A stretch of DNA of 8,964 bases from CAZXCQ01 sp964639275 (GTDB taxonomy: Bacteria; Desulfobacterota; DSM-4660; Desulfatiglandales; Desulfatiglandaceae), in contig CAZXCQ010000258.1 of NCBI GenBank assembly GCA_964639275.1, forward strand, positions 1-8,964, given 5' to 3'. A model generated the notes under the pieces. It saw nothing but the letters and a program-made list of their open reading frames with translations, was not told the DNA's origin and did no database searches. The translations under genes were made by a program, and so were the position numbers. Position 1 is the stretch's first letter; each line of letters begins with the position of its first letter. Positions 1 through 7,193 of this stretch are shown here, one piece after another.

Positions 1-1
1 G

Positions 2-1108
2 CCGATTTCCGGACCTCTCGGTGTGATTGGTCTAACCTGGGGGCGGGGGTTTGACCTGGCTGCTGAATGGCTGAATAAGCAAGGGGGGTTGAAGGTTGGA
101 GATGACGCCTATCTGATAAAGTTCATACATGAGGATGGCAAGGCAAGTCCAGAGGCCTCAGCTGCTGCTGCCAATAAGCTTGTCTACCAGGACAAAGTCA
201 AGTTTGTGATCGGAGCTGTTTTGAACCCCGCATCAGAGGCGATTTACAGCGTCACCAAACCAGCCGGGGTACTGCATGTCCTATTATACACGATGGACCC
301 TTACAGACAAGACCAGTGGGGCCTGGGACCTGACAATCCGCTGTTGGTTTTACTCATGCCGACCATAACCGTCTCCTTTGAACCTTTCTTTGAGTATTTG
401 GCCCAGACCTATCCGGATGTGAAGAAGCTGGTCTATGGCGTAGCCAATTATCCTTTCGACCGGATGGTGGCAGAAGCGGTAAAAACAGCTGAAGCAAAGG
501 GGTTCAAGGTGGTTGGTGGGAAGAGTTTGGACTATGGTTGGACGGATTTCTATCCCTTTATGACCTCGCTTCTGGCATACAAACCTGATGCCATCTTTAT
601 TATACACGGCGGTGGTCCGGATCTGGTGGCTGTTGAGATGAAGGCGGCACGGGAGCTGGGTTTTAAGGGACCCATCATATCGTTCGGTTCAGCGAGCCCT
701 TTATTGATACCATCGGTGGTTGGTGCCAAAAACTGTTACGACATCATATGCAACCAGGCCTATGCTGGCGGCCCCGGGGCAACCGAGATGATGAAAGAAG
801 TAAAGGCACTGTGGGAGGCAAAGTATCCCGGGGAGCCGTTTGTTGATGACGCCCTGATGGCCTGGGACGAAGTCTGGGTCCTGGCCCAGGCCATAGAAAA
901 GGCCCAGAGTGTCGAACCGGAAGCTGTCATGAAGGCGCTCGAGGGCATGCGTACCCCCGGCATCCTCAAGACGACTTTCGGTCCCGGCCATATGGGGGGC
1001 CAAAAGACGCTGGGGGTAAACAGGATGCTGCTGAGACCCTTCCCAGTTACCGTGGTCCAAGGCGATGAGATAAGAATGGTTAAATGGGTTACCCCTGAGC
1101 TACCGTAA
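2..1108 (+). CDS. Branched-chain amino acid-type ABC transporter substrate-binding protein (5' end outside window)
   Basis: This is a periplasmic ligand-binding protein of the Leu/Ile/Val-binding (Peripla_BP_6) family. It would capture an amino acid-like ligand and hand it to the LivHM permease encoded next. The frame is open from base 2, and the first visible residues (PISGPLGVIG) already belong to the conserved N-terminal lobe, so the GTG at 23 is not the start. Roughly 30 or more residues, including the signal peptide, lie upstream of the window. The segment GFDLAAEWLNKQGGL, the eDgkasPE motif and the KLVYQDKVKFVIG strand are typical of the family. The second lobe follows (VKKLVYG, then KPDAIFI around visible residue 200), ending in a normal C-terminus. 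The visible part has 368 residues. The substrate cannot be read from sequence; the family also binds amides, urea and aromatic acids, so a livK symbol would overstate it. An 82-nt gap separates it from livH. Confidence 0.9.
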   Translation, partial: PISGPLGVIGLTWGRGFDLAAEWLNKQGGLKVGDDAYLIKFIHEDGKASPEASAAAANKLVYQDKVKFVIGAVLNPASEAIYSVTKPAGVLHVLLYTMDPYRQDQWGLGPDNPLLVLLMPTITVSFEPFFEYLAQTYPDVKKLVYGVANYPFDRMVAEAVKTAEAKGFKVVGGKSLDYGWTDFYPFMTSLLAYKPDAIFIIHGGGPDLVAVEMKAARELGFKGPIISFGSASPLLIPSVVGAKNCYDIICNQAYAGGPGATEMMKEVKALWEAKYPGEPFVDDALMAWDEVWVLAQAIEKAQSVEPEAVMKALEGMRTPGILKTTFGPGHMGGQKTLGVNRMLLRPFPVTVVQGDEIRMVKWVTPELP

Positions 1109-1190
1109 GGTTGGACCAGGGGGAGCCGTGGCATGGGGTCTATTTTTTTTGCTCCTGTAGGTGTAGTAGGGCCAAAGGGGGTTTAGGGTT

Positions 1191-2066
1191 ATGCACATCT
1201 TCGGCATACCGGTCGAATCATTGGTGCAAAGCATTATTAATGGGCTTGCTCTGGGCTGGATTTACATTCTCATCGCCATGGGGTTGAGCCTAATATTTGG
1301 CATTATGAGAATCCTGCAGCTTGCCCATGGTGAAGTCTACATGCTTGGTGCTTATGCGATTTATTACTTCAGCGTCGTGCACGGGCTCAGTTTTTTCGCA
1401 GCCATACCCATCTCCATGGGCGTGGGGCTGGTGGCGGGCCTCATCCTGGAGCGGTTCTTTTTTCGTCCTTTGGGCGGTGAACTCCTGACCACTATTATTG
1501 TTGCATTGGGTCTGATGATAGTCTTGCAGGCCAGTGTCACCGTAGGCTTTGGCGTTACGCCCAAGTCAATCCCTTCCTTTGCCCCACGCCCCGCTGAGAT
1601 TCTGGGCATTATGCTGGGCAGTGACAGGCTCATCGCGGTGGGAGTCAGCATAGGTATGATCTTGCTTTTATACCTTTTTCTCAAGAAGTCCAGATATGGC
1701 CAGGCCTTGACTGCTGCTGCTCAGCATCGGGAAGCGAGCCTTCTGGTGGGGATAAACCCCAATCAGATGTCCATGATGGCCATGGCGATCGGCAGCGCCT
1801 TGGCTGCTATTGCTGGAAGCTTGATGGGGGCTATATTTCCAATCAATCCTTTTATGGGGGGAACCGCTCTTATGAAGGGGCTCATTATCATAATCCTGGG
1901 AGGGATGGGTAGTCTTCTCGGTGTTGTCGTGGGGGGGCTTATCCTGGGTCTTATCGATGGCATTGCTCCTGTTATATCTGGCCCCGCTGTGGCAGCGATA
2001 GCCCCCCTCTTCATCGTCACGATCATCCTGGTGCTGAGACCTCAGGGGTTGTTCGGTCATGAATAA
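1191..2066 (+). CDS. livH: Branched-chain amino acid ABC transporter permease LivH
   Basis: This is the first of two inner-membrane channel subunits of the Liv importer; it pairs with LivM and docks on LivG/LivF. The product has 291 residues, the usual LivH length, and is hydrophobic throughout with about eight membrane segments. Visible family marks are NGLALGWIYILIAMGLSLIFGIM near the N-terminus, LQLAHGEVYMLGAY (residues 42-55), the EAA-like cytoplasmic loop GQALTAAAQHREASLLVGI (170-188) that contacts the ATPases, and LGGMGSLLGVVVGG (236-249). ATG 1191 is preceded by a purine-rich AGGGGG about 10 nt upstream, a slightly long spacing. The gene overlaps livM by 8 nt, which implies translational coupling. 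Assignment to the LivH family is secure; the transported ligand is inferred only from the family. Confidence 0.95.
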   Translation: MHIFGIPVESLVQSIINGLALGWIYILIAMGLSLIFGIMRILQLAHGEVYMLGAYAIYYFSVVHGLSFFAAIPISMGVGLVAGLILERFFFRPLGGELLTTIIVALGLMIVLQASVTVGFGVTPKSIPSFAPRPAEILGIMLGSDRLIAVGVSIGMILLLYLFLKKSRYGQALTAAAQHREASLLVGINPNQMSMMAMAIGSALAAIAGSLMGAIFPINPFMGGTALMKGLIIIILGGMGSLLGVVVGGLILGLIDGIAPVISGPAVAAIAPLFIVTIILVLRPQGLFGHE

Positions 2067-3039
2067 AAGACGGCCGATTAAATCGTTCGGTATGGTGGCA
2101 CTTATCGTCTTTCTGTTCTGTATTCCGCTGTTCTTGAAAAATATCTATTGGATGCATATCCTCTGCCTGGCATGTATCAATGTCCTTTTGGCCTCAAGCT
2201 TGCGCACGATTAACCTCACCGGCGAGCTATCTCTGGGCCAGGTCGGCTTTATGCTCATCGGGGCCTACTCGTCAGCGCTATTGTCAATGAGGATGGGGAT
2301 TTCCGTCTGGTTGACCATGCTGCTTGGGGGTCTGGCAGCGGCTATTGTGGCATTGGCCCTGGCTTATCCCATCCTGAGGACAAAGGGAGTGTACTTTGCT
2401 GTGTTGACCTTTTTGGTAGCTGAGATTCTCAGGTTAAGTGCATGGTACACGCCAAGCCTATCAGGGGGGCCTGCGGGCTTATCCAGCATCCCCCCACCCG
2501 GCCCCATCCATATTTTTGGAATGACGACGATAACCTTTGATACCAAAAATGCCTATTATTACCTGCTCCTGGTTATCGTCCTGCTAAGCCTTTTTATCCT
2601 GTTCCGTGTTGAACGTTCGCTGGGCTTCACGTGGATGGCCATCAGGCAGAATGACAGTCTCGCCGAGTCGGTCGGGATTAACGTCATGGGCTACAAGCTT
2701 GTTGCCTTTGTCATCGGGTGCTTTTTTGCCGGTGTTGCCGGTGCCCTGTTCGCCCACTTTATGCATCTGCTGACGACCGATGTGACCGCAATGTTTGGGA
2801 TGCTGACGTCCATTTATGTTGTCATATATATGGTCGTGGGCGGGCAGGCCAGGTTTGCCGGCCCTATTATAGGTGCCGTTATCTTAACGCTGGTGCCTGA
2901 GTTTGCCCGGCCTTTAAAGGAATTCCAGCCAATAATCTTCGGGGCACTGGTGATCTTTATTATTTTCTTTATGCGTCAGGGGCTCATCGGCCTCCCGTAT
3001 TACCTTTCGTTGTGCTGGAGAAAGGCACGGGGGGCCTGA
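2059..3039 (+). CDS. livM: Branched-chain amino acid ABC transporter permease LivM
   Basis: This is the second channel subunit of the Liv importer, with 326 residues. The short form, without the long N-terminal extension of E. coli LivM, is common in this family. It begins at ATG 2059 inside the end of livH (8-nt overlap). Recognisable blocks are TGELSLGQVGFMLIGAY (residues 54-70), a conserved glycine/proline region LSGGPAGLSSIPPP (134-147), the EAA-like loop GFTWMAIRQNDSLAESVGIN (189-208) that couples to the ATPases, and GGQARFAGPIIGAVILTLVPE (261-281). Several hydrophobic membrane segments are evident from residue 9 on. It ends with a basic tail (WRKARGA), expected to be cytoplasmic. A 50-nt gap follows, containing a small GGTTG/CAACC hairpin (3059-3072) before livG. 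Confidence 0.95.
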   Translation: MNKRRPIKSFGMVALIVFLFCIPLFLKNIYWMHILCLACINVLLASSLRTINLTGELSLGQVGFMLIGAYSSALLSMRMGISVWLTMLLGGLAAAIVALALAYPILRTKGVYFAVLTFLVAEILRLSAWYTPSLSGGPAGLSSIPPPGPIHIFGMTTITFDTKNAYYYLLLVIVLLSLFILFRVERSLGFTWMAIRQNDSLAESVGINVMGYKLVAFVIGCFFAGVAGALFAHFMHLLTTDVTAMFGMLTSIYVVIYMVVGGQARFAGPIIGAVILTLVPEFARPLKEFQPIIFGALVIFIIFFMRQGLIGLPYYLSLCWRKARGA

Positions 3040-3089
3040 GTACAAAGCCCCTGGTGAAGGTTGGACCCAACCGATAGGATGGAGGAAGT

Positions 3090-3866
3090 TTGCTGCTGCT
3101 AGAAACTGTGGGCCTTACAAAGTATTTTGGAGGCCTGGCCGCCGTCGTTGACCTGAACCTGAATGTCCATCAGAAAGAGATATTGGGTCTGATTGGACCG
3201 AATGGTGCAGGCAAGACCACCATTCTCAATATGATAGCCGGGAGCCTCCGGCCCAAGACGGGTAAGGTGATTTTCAAAGGCGAAGATGTGACTCACCTCC
3301 CGCCGCACAGCCGCGCTGGAAGGGGAATAGCGCGGGTTTTCCAGGCCAACACCGTTTTCCCAGACATTGCAGTGGCAACAAACGTGAGAGTGGGATTCCA
3401 CCTGCACAGCGAAATTGGGTTTTGGGAGGGCTTCTTTGGGAGGAGGCGCACCACCAAGAGCCGCGAAGAACTCTTGTATGAAAAGACGATGGAAATTCTA
3501 CATTTCGTCGGACTATATGAAGAAAGAGAAAAGGTGGCAACAAGCCTGCCCCATGCCAGTCAACGCATATTATGCCTTGCCATAGCCCTTGCTGCTGAGC
3601 CGAGTCTCTTGCTTTTGGATGAGCCAGTAACCGGAATGACTGCTGAAGAAGTAGCCGCTATGCTATCCGTGATCAGGGCACTAAAAAATAAGAAGGGAAT
3701 CACCTGCATTGTAGTGGAACATAATATTAGGGCAGTGATGAATGTGTGTGAGCGGATTGCCGTGGTCAATTACGGGAAGAAGATTGCCGAAGGCTCTCCC
3801 AGAGAAATCAGCGAAAACCCGGCTGTGATCGAGGCGTACCTTGGGGTCGAAGAGGATGCTATTTGA
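3090..3866 (+). CDS. livG: Branched-chain amino acid ABC transporter ATP-binding protein LivG
   Basis: This is one of two cytoplasmic ATPases that power LivHM; 258 residues, normal for LivG. Walker A is GPNGAGKT (residues 36-43), the Q-loop glutamine is in VFQ (83-85), Walker B plus catalytic Glu is LLLLDEP (173-179) and the switch histidine is in VVEHN (208-212). The LivG-specific insert after the Q-loop is present (NVRVGFHLHSEIGFWEGFFG). The odd point is the ABC signature, which reads LPHASQ (153-158) where family members usually have LSYGQQ or LPYGxQ, so its key glycine is Ala. No in-frame ATG fits the N-terminus. TTG 3090, 4 nt after GGAGG, is the best start, with CTG 3093 or 3096 as alternatives. 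It overlaps livF by 11 nt. Confidence 0.93.
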   Translation: MLLLETVGLTKYFGGLAAVVDLNLNVHQKEILGLIGPNGAGKTTILNMIAGSLRPKTGKVIFKGEDVTHLPPHSRAGRGIARVFQANTVFPDIAVATNVRVGFHLHSEIGFWEGFFGRRRTTKSREELLYEKTMEILHFVGLYEEREKVATSLPHASQRILCLAIALAAEPSLLLLDEPVTGMTAEEVAAMLSVIRALKNKKGITCIVVEHNIRAVMNVCERIAVVNYGKKIAEGSPREISENPAVIEAYLGVEEDAI

Positions 3867-4563
3867 AATTAAGGATTTGAAGGTCAGCTACAAAGGAGCT
3901 GAAGTACTAAAGGGTATCTCACTAGAGATAGGGGAGGGTGAAATAGTGACCCTCGTCGGAAGCAATGGGGCAGGTAAGACCACGACTCTAAGGGCCATAT
4001 CGGGGTTAAAGACTCCCGACGCCGGGGAGATCTGGTTTAAGGGTGGAAGAATTGACCGAACGTCGCCGCAAGATATCGTCAAGATGGGTATCTCTCACGT
4101 GCCGCAAGGGAGATGGCCCTTTCCTTATATGTCTGTCCTGGAAAACATCAAGCTGGGTGCCTATCGACGAAAAGATAAGAAACAGGTGGATGAGGACTTA
4201 GAGGAACTGTTCGAACAATTTCCGGTGCTGGAAAAAAGGAGGGGTCAGCAGGCGAGAACCTTGAGTGGTGGCGAACAGCAGATGTTGGTCATTGCCCGTG
4301 CCTTGATGTCCAGGCCGGAGGTGCTTCTGATGGACGAGCCCTCCTTGGGGCTTGCTCCAACCATGGTTCGAGAGATAGGCAGAATCGCCCTTGATATCAA
4401 TCAGCGTGGGACAAGTGTTCTATTGGTGGAGCAGAATGCCCAACTGGCCCTGAGGGTTGCTCACAAAGGCTATGTTCTAGAGACCGGAAGCATTGTTTTG
4501 CAGGGGGCGGCTGAGGACCTATTGCGCAGTGGAGAAGTGAAAAGGGCCTATTTGAGCCATTAA
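3856..4563 (+). CDS. livF: Branched-chain amino acid ABC transporter ATP-binding protein LivF
   Basis: This is the second ATPase of the Liv importer. I chose ATG 3856 over the upstream in-frame TTG 3841 because MLFEIKDLKVSYKG is the normal LivF N-terminus and the resulting 235 residues match the family length. Walker A is GSNGAGKT (35-42), the Q-loop is VPQ (82-84), the canonical signature is LSGGE (136-140) and Walker B with catalytic Glu is LLMDEP (157-162). The switch position is Gln in LVEQN (190-194), which is the rule in LivF and not a defect. The start lies within the last codons of livG, with only a weak ribosome site (GGGGT about 9 nt upstream), so translation is probably coupled to livG. 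It is the last gene of the Liv operon in this window. Confidence 0.95.
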   Translation: MLFEIKDLKVSYKGAEVLKGISLEIGEGEIVTLVGSNGAGKTTTLRAISGLKTPDAGEIWFKGGRIDRTSPQDIVKMGISHVPQGRWPFPYMSVLENIKLGAYRRKDKKQVDEDLEELFEQFPVLEKRRGQQARTLSGGEQQMLVIARALMSRPEVLLMDEPSLGLAPTMVREIGRIALDINQRGTSVLLVEQNAQLALRVAHKGYVLETGSIVLQGAAEDLLRSGEVKRAYLSH

Positions 4564-4626
4564 CGAACGGCTTCATTGCTACAATCTGTCAATTGAGAGA
4601 TGCACTATTCGGCCCGGAGGGCTGAT

Positions 4627-4648
4627 GGGGACTACGTCATAACTCCCC
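4627..4648 (+). terminator. Weak candidate terminator hairpin after the liv operon
   Basis: GGGGA (4627-4631) can pair with TCCCC (4644-4648) around a 12-nt loop, about 65 nt after the livF stop, followed by a modestly T-rich stretch (CTGTCTTTGGGTTT). A second small stem, GCCC-GGA-GGGC (4612-4622), lies just upstream. The stem is short and there is no clean T-tract, so this is a tentative call. Its position between convergent genes makes a terminator expected here. Confidence 0.25.
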
Positions 4649-4660
4649 TGTCTTTGGGTT

Positions 4661-5029
4661 TCAATTCTCGACACTAACTTCCACTATATTTTGTCGAGCT
4701 ATCCCTTTTTCAGCACGGCCCTTTCTCAAGAAGACGTGCATTAGTCCCATCACCTCATATTGACCGTTTTCCAATCCAGTAGTATCCCACTTGACCGGAA
4801 AGTTTTTTTCAATTTCACCAGATTCACCGATCTTAATCCACGTATCTTTACCCTTCCTCCGGTAATACCAGGGATTGCTTACACGGGTGATAGGTCCCAA
4901 TATACCTAGCCCTTGTAATTCCTTATGTAAAACATGTTCGTCAAATTCCTCCCGAAGAAGAACAACACCAGAATACTTTTTTAAAACCCCCGTCGGAACA
5001 ATATAATGCGGCCCCCAATTGTATGACAT
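4661..5029 (-). CDS. Hypothetical protein with Ig-like C-terminal motif
   Basis: I do not recognise this 122-residue protein. ATG 5029 is chosen because a full AAGGAGGTG ribosome site sits 4 nt upstream; an ATG 21 codons earlier lacks one. The product starts MSYNWGPHYIVPTG, has no signal peptide or membrane segment, and is fairly charged (KGKDTWIKIGESGEIEKNFP). The stretch WDTTGLENGQYEVMGLMHVF near the end resembles the W-D-T-x-x-L-x-N-G-x-Y-x-V edge-strand pattern of bacterial Ig-like/fibronectin-type beta-sandwich domains, so a small beta-rich fold is a reasonable guess. It is convergent with livF and divergent from amtB, so its promoter would lie in the AT-rich region between them. The strong ribosome site and sensible composition support a real gene; function is unknown. 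Confidence 0.7.
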   Translation of the reverse strand: MSYNWGPHYIVPTGVLKKYSGVVLLREEFDEHVLHKELQGLGILGPITRVSNPWYYRRKGKDTWIKIGESGEIEKNFPVKWDTTGLENGQYEVMGLMHVFLRKGRAEKGIARQNIVEVSVEN

Positions 5030-5337
5030 AACACACCTCCTTATCACTTTGCTGGATTGTTCGTATAAGAATACGCATTGACCCAAGCGCATTATTGGTT
5101 TTATTCCACCGCCCGCACGCCATTTATTTCGACAATTTGATCTATTTTACACCCCCCAAAAACAAACCCACCCCTTCACAAACAACCAAGGGCATATAAG
5201 AAGCCCCTAATCAAGCAATTACGTTTTTTGCTTATGAACTCTATTTAGCAAAGAACAGGCCGTTCTAGCGAAAAGGATTTTTTCCTAATAAAACATTACC
5301 TTAGCCGTATAATGAGCACCTGAGAGATCATAAATAA

Positions 5338-5373
5338 CTACATTTTTGTAGATTATTTTATCTTTGTAGACAA
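5338..5373. promoter_or_regulatory. Candidate enhancer sites: tandem TTTGTAGA repeats with inverted-repeat symmetry
   Basis: TTTGTAGA occurs twice, 18 bp apart (5345-5352 and 5363-5370). The first copy sits in a perfect inverted repeat CTACA-TTTT-TGTAG (5338-5351), and the second in TTGT-AG-ACAA (5364-5373). They lie about 110-145 bp upstream of the predicted amtB transcription start, the usual distance for enhancer-binding activators of sigma-54 promoters. They do not match the NtrC consensus well, so the binding protein is unknown. Confidence 0.35.
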
Positions 5374-5407
5374 TAATGTTGTGAAAGTTGGATTCGTGAT
5401 TAATTAA

Positions 5408-5455
5408 ACTAAATTATATTTTTGTAAATTAGATCTAATATTACTAAATTATATT
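5408..5455. repeat. 13-bp direct repeat flanking a 12-bp palindrome
   Basis: ACTAAATTATATT occurs identically at 5408-5420 and 5443-5455 (period 35 bp). Between the copies lies the perfect palindrome ATTAGATCTAAT (5428-5439). A third TTTGTA-like motif (TTTGTAAA, 5421-5428) is also there. The second copy ends one base before the sigma-54-type promoter. The arrangement suggests a protein-binding site or a DNA-bending element, although AT-rich DNA gives such repeats more easily by chance. Confidence 0.4.
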
Positions 5456-5471
5456 AGGCCCGAATGTTGCT
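5456..5471 (+). promoter_or_regulatory. Sigma-54 (-24/-12) promoter of amtB-glnK
   Basis: The bases AGGCCCGAATGTTGCT match the sigma-54 consensus TGGCAC-N5-TTGCW at the decisive positions: GG at 5457-5458 and GC at 5469-5470 with exactly ten bases between, plus TT before the GC. The mismatches are A for T at the first position and C for A at the fifth. Transcription would start near 5482, giving a leader of about 27 nt with the ribosome site GAGGGGG (5495-5501). Nitrogen-regulated sigma-54 control is well established for amtB-glnK operons, which supports the call. Confidence 0.75.
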
Positions 5472-5508
5472 TCCTCCATAGACAGGAATCCAGAGAGGGG
5501 GTACACAT

Positions 5509-6729
5509 ATGAATACAGGAGATACGGCGTTTGTCTTGGTGTCAGCAGCATTAGTCATGCTTATGACTCCCGGCCTTGCATTGTTTTATGCAGGGATGGT
5601 CCGTAGTAAAAATGCTTTGGGAACCATTATGCAGAGTTTTGTCGTTATTGGCGTTGTTAGCCTTGAATGGATCTTGTGGGGTTATAGCATGGCCTTTGGG
5701 CCAGATAAGTTTGGTGTCATCGGGGGATTAGAGTGGTTCGGACTAAGAGGAGTGGGGATGGTGCCACACCCTGTCTATGGCTCCAGCATTCCACATCAGA
5801 TCTTTATGATCTACCAATGCATGTTTGCGGTGATCACCCCGGCTCTGATTACAGGTGCTTTTGCAGAACGGATGAGATTTGGGCCGTTTCTCCTCTTCAG
5901 CCTCTTATGGGCCACTTTCGTTTATAATCCGCTTGCCCACTGGATATGGGGACAGGGAGGGTGGTTAGGTAGAATAGGGGCGCTCGACTTCGCAGGTGGT
6001 GTTGCGGTTCATCTAAGCTCCGGCGTAGCGGCCCTAGCCGCAGCCATCATTTTGGGACGACGGAGGGGCTATGGGTCCGAGGAATTGAAGCCTCATAATT
6101 TGCCGATGACCCTACTGGGGGCTGGTATCCTCTGGTTTGGCTGGTTTGGTTTTAACGCTGGCAGTGCCTTGGCAGCCGGTGCACTTGCCGGTAGTGCTTT
6201 CTTGGCTACCCATATTGCGGCTACAACCGGCGCACTGGCATGGATCGCACTGGAATGGAAGATTACAGGAAAGGCAACAACCTTGGGTGTGGCCAGTGGT
6301 GCAATTGCCGGGCTTGCAACGGTGACCCCCGCATCAGGTTTTGTGGGTCCAATATCGGCCGCCATTATCGGCATTCTTGCTGGAATTGGGTGCTATCTGG
6401 GAATAATGGCAAAAAATCGATTTAGATATGATGACAGCCTAGATGTAGTGGGTATCCATGGTGTCGGGGGAGTTATCGGCCTTCTTGCTACCGGGCTTCT
6501 GGCAAGTACGGCCGTAAATCCTAATGGTGGAAATGGACTCTTTTTCGGAAACCCTTCCCAATTGGGTATTCAGTGTCTGGCTATCCTAGTAACAATTATC
6601 TACGCTTTTGTAGTAACTTATTTTCTTTTAAAGATTGTTGACAAAACCGTAGGATTACGTGTTACTGAAATCGATGAAATAAACGGCCTGGATCTAAGTC
6701 AGCACGAAGAAACAGCTTATAATTTCTAA
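5509..6729 (+). CDS. amtB: Ammonium transporter AmtB
   Basis: This is a trimeric inner-membrane Amt/Mep/Rh channel that brings in ammonium/ammonia. It has 406 residues and begins MNTGDTAFVLVSAALVMLMTP, so the first membrane helix starts at once and no separate signal peptide is obvious, unlike E. coli AmtB. The twin pore histidines are present in GGVAVHLSSG (His168) and VGIHGVGG (His317). Asp160 of LDFAGG, the phenylalanine gate (Phe106 in MFAVITP and Phe215 in GWFGFNAGS) and Ser219 are in place. Residue numbers run close to the E. coli mature protein. The C-terminal cytoplasmic tail (VGLRVTEIDEINGLDLSQHEETAY) has the conserved pattern that contacts PII. ATG 5509 has GAGGGGG 7 nt upstream. 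The PII gene follows after 27 nt, and a sigma-54-type promoter lies just upstream, so nitrogen-starvation control is expected. Confidence 0.97.
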   Translation: MNTGDTAFVLVSAALVMLMTPGLALFYAGMVRSKNALGTIMQSFVVIGVVSLEWILWGYSMAFGPDKFGVIGGLEWFGLRGVGMVPHPVYGSSIPHQIFMIYQCMFAVITPALITGAFAERMRFGPFLLFSLLWATFVYNPLAHWIWGQGGWLGRIGALDFAGGVAVHLSSGVAALAAAIILGRRRGYGSEELKPHNLPMTLLGAGILWFGWFGFNAGSALAAGALAGSAFLATHIAATTGALAWIALEWKITGKATTLGVASGAIAGLATVTPASGFVGPISAAIIGILAGIGCYLGIMAKNRFRYDDSLDVVGIHGVGGVIGLLATGLLASTAVNPNGGNGLFFGNPSQLGIQCLAILVTIIYAFVVTYFLLKIVDKTVGLRVTEIDEINGLDLSQHEETAYNF

Positions 6730-6756
6730 GACCCAATCCAGGGAAGGAGTCATGGA

Positions 6757-7095
6757 ATGAAAAAAATAGAAGCAATCATAAAACCTTTTAAGCTTGATGA
6801 GGTCAAACAAGGGCTCTCAGATTTTGGGATAAGGGGTATGACTCTTAGTGAAGTCAAGGGGTTTGGTCGTCAACGGGGACACAAGGAAGTATATCGGGGA
6901 GCTGAGTATCAGGTTGATTTTGTTTCCAAAATAAAAATTGAAATAGTCTTGGATTCATCCTCAGTTCCTGAAGCTGTGAAGATCATCCAGGAAAAGGCCT
7001 ATACTGGTGAAATAGGTGACGGAAAGATATTTGTGATGCCTGTTGAAGAAGCGATAAGGATTCGTACCGGTGAAACAGGAAACGAAGCCATTTAA
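6757..7095 (+). CDS. glnK: Nitrogen regulatory protein PII (GlnK type)
   Basis: This is a small trimeric signal protein that binds ATP/ADP and 2-oxoglutarate and, in the unmodified form, plugs AmtB. The length of 112 residues is exactly the family norm. The N-terminus MKKIEAIIKPFKLDEVK is the PII signature. The T-loop (about residues 37-55) contains Gln39 and Tyr51 in GAEYQVDF, the tyrosine uridylylated by GlnD in proteobacteria. The nucleotide-binding loop TGEIGDGKIFV (83-93) and the basic pair Arg101/Arg103 are present. The ribosome site AAGGAG (6744-6749) is 7 nt before ATG 6757. Its position right behind amtB makes glnK the better name, since sequence alone separates GlnK from GlnB poorly. 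It should share the sigma-54 transcript with amtB. Confidence 0.95.
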   Translation: MKKIEAIIKPFKLDEVKQGLSDFGIRGMTLSEVKGFGRQRGHKEVYRGAEYQVDFVSKIKIEIVLDSSSVPEAVKIIQEKAYTGEIGDGKIFVMPVEEAIRIRTGETGNEAI

Positions 7096-7140
7096 TTTCC
7101 TCGGTGAGCGACATCTTTTTCTACCCCTTTTGGGTGAAGC

Positions 7141-7185
7141 ATGTATATACATATTCGCCCCATTTTAAGCTGGGCCTTCGCCCAG
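7141..7185. repeat. 12-bp palindrome and adjacent hairpin downstream of glnK
   Basis: ATGTATATACAT (7141-7152) is a perfect palindrome. CTGGGC-CTTC-GCCCAG (7170-7185) is a perfect 6-bp stem with a 4-base loop. The region separates two convergent genes, so a terminator is expected, but no T-tract follows the stem on either strand. It is therefore not called as an intrinsic terminator; it could block 3' exonucleases or be incidental. Confidence 0.4.
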
Positions 7186-7193
7186 AACGGCCT

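Larger units (their letters stand above)
5030..5508. other. AT-rich divergent intergenic region upstream of amtB
   Basis: These 479 bases hold no gene I can support. The part next to the - strand gene contains its ribosome site (5034-5042) and an imperfect hairpin AAGCAA/TTGCTT near 5213-5233. The part next to amtB is very AT-rich and contains a perfect TATAAT (5308-5313) without a convincing -35 partner, several short repeats and a sigma-54-type promoter, listed separately. The strong AT-richness is consistent with a bendable regulatory region. Confidence 0.6.

Noticed and set aside
1141..1157. T8 run between the binding-protein gene and livH as a terminator
   Set aside because: No good stem precedes the T-run; only GGAGC with GCTCC spanning the run itself could pair, and the genes are expected to be co-transcribed.
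5308..5313. TATAAT as a sigma-70 -10 box for amtB
   Set aside because: The -10 is perfect but no acceptable -35 lies 16-18 bp upstream, and the region is AT-rich enough for chance matches.
7170..7185. CTGGGC/GCCCAG hairpin as an intrinsic terminator
   Set aside because: Neither strand has a T-tract after the stem, so it is recorded only as a hairpin.
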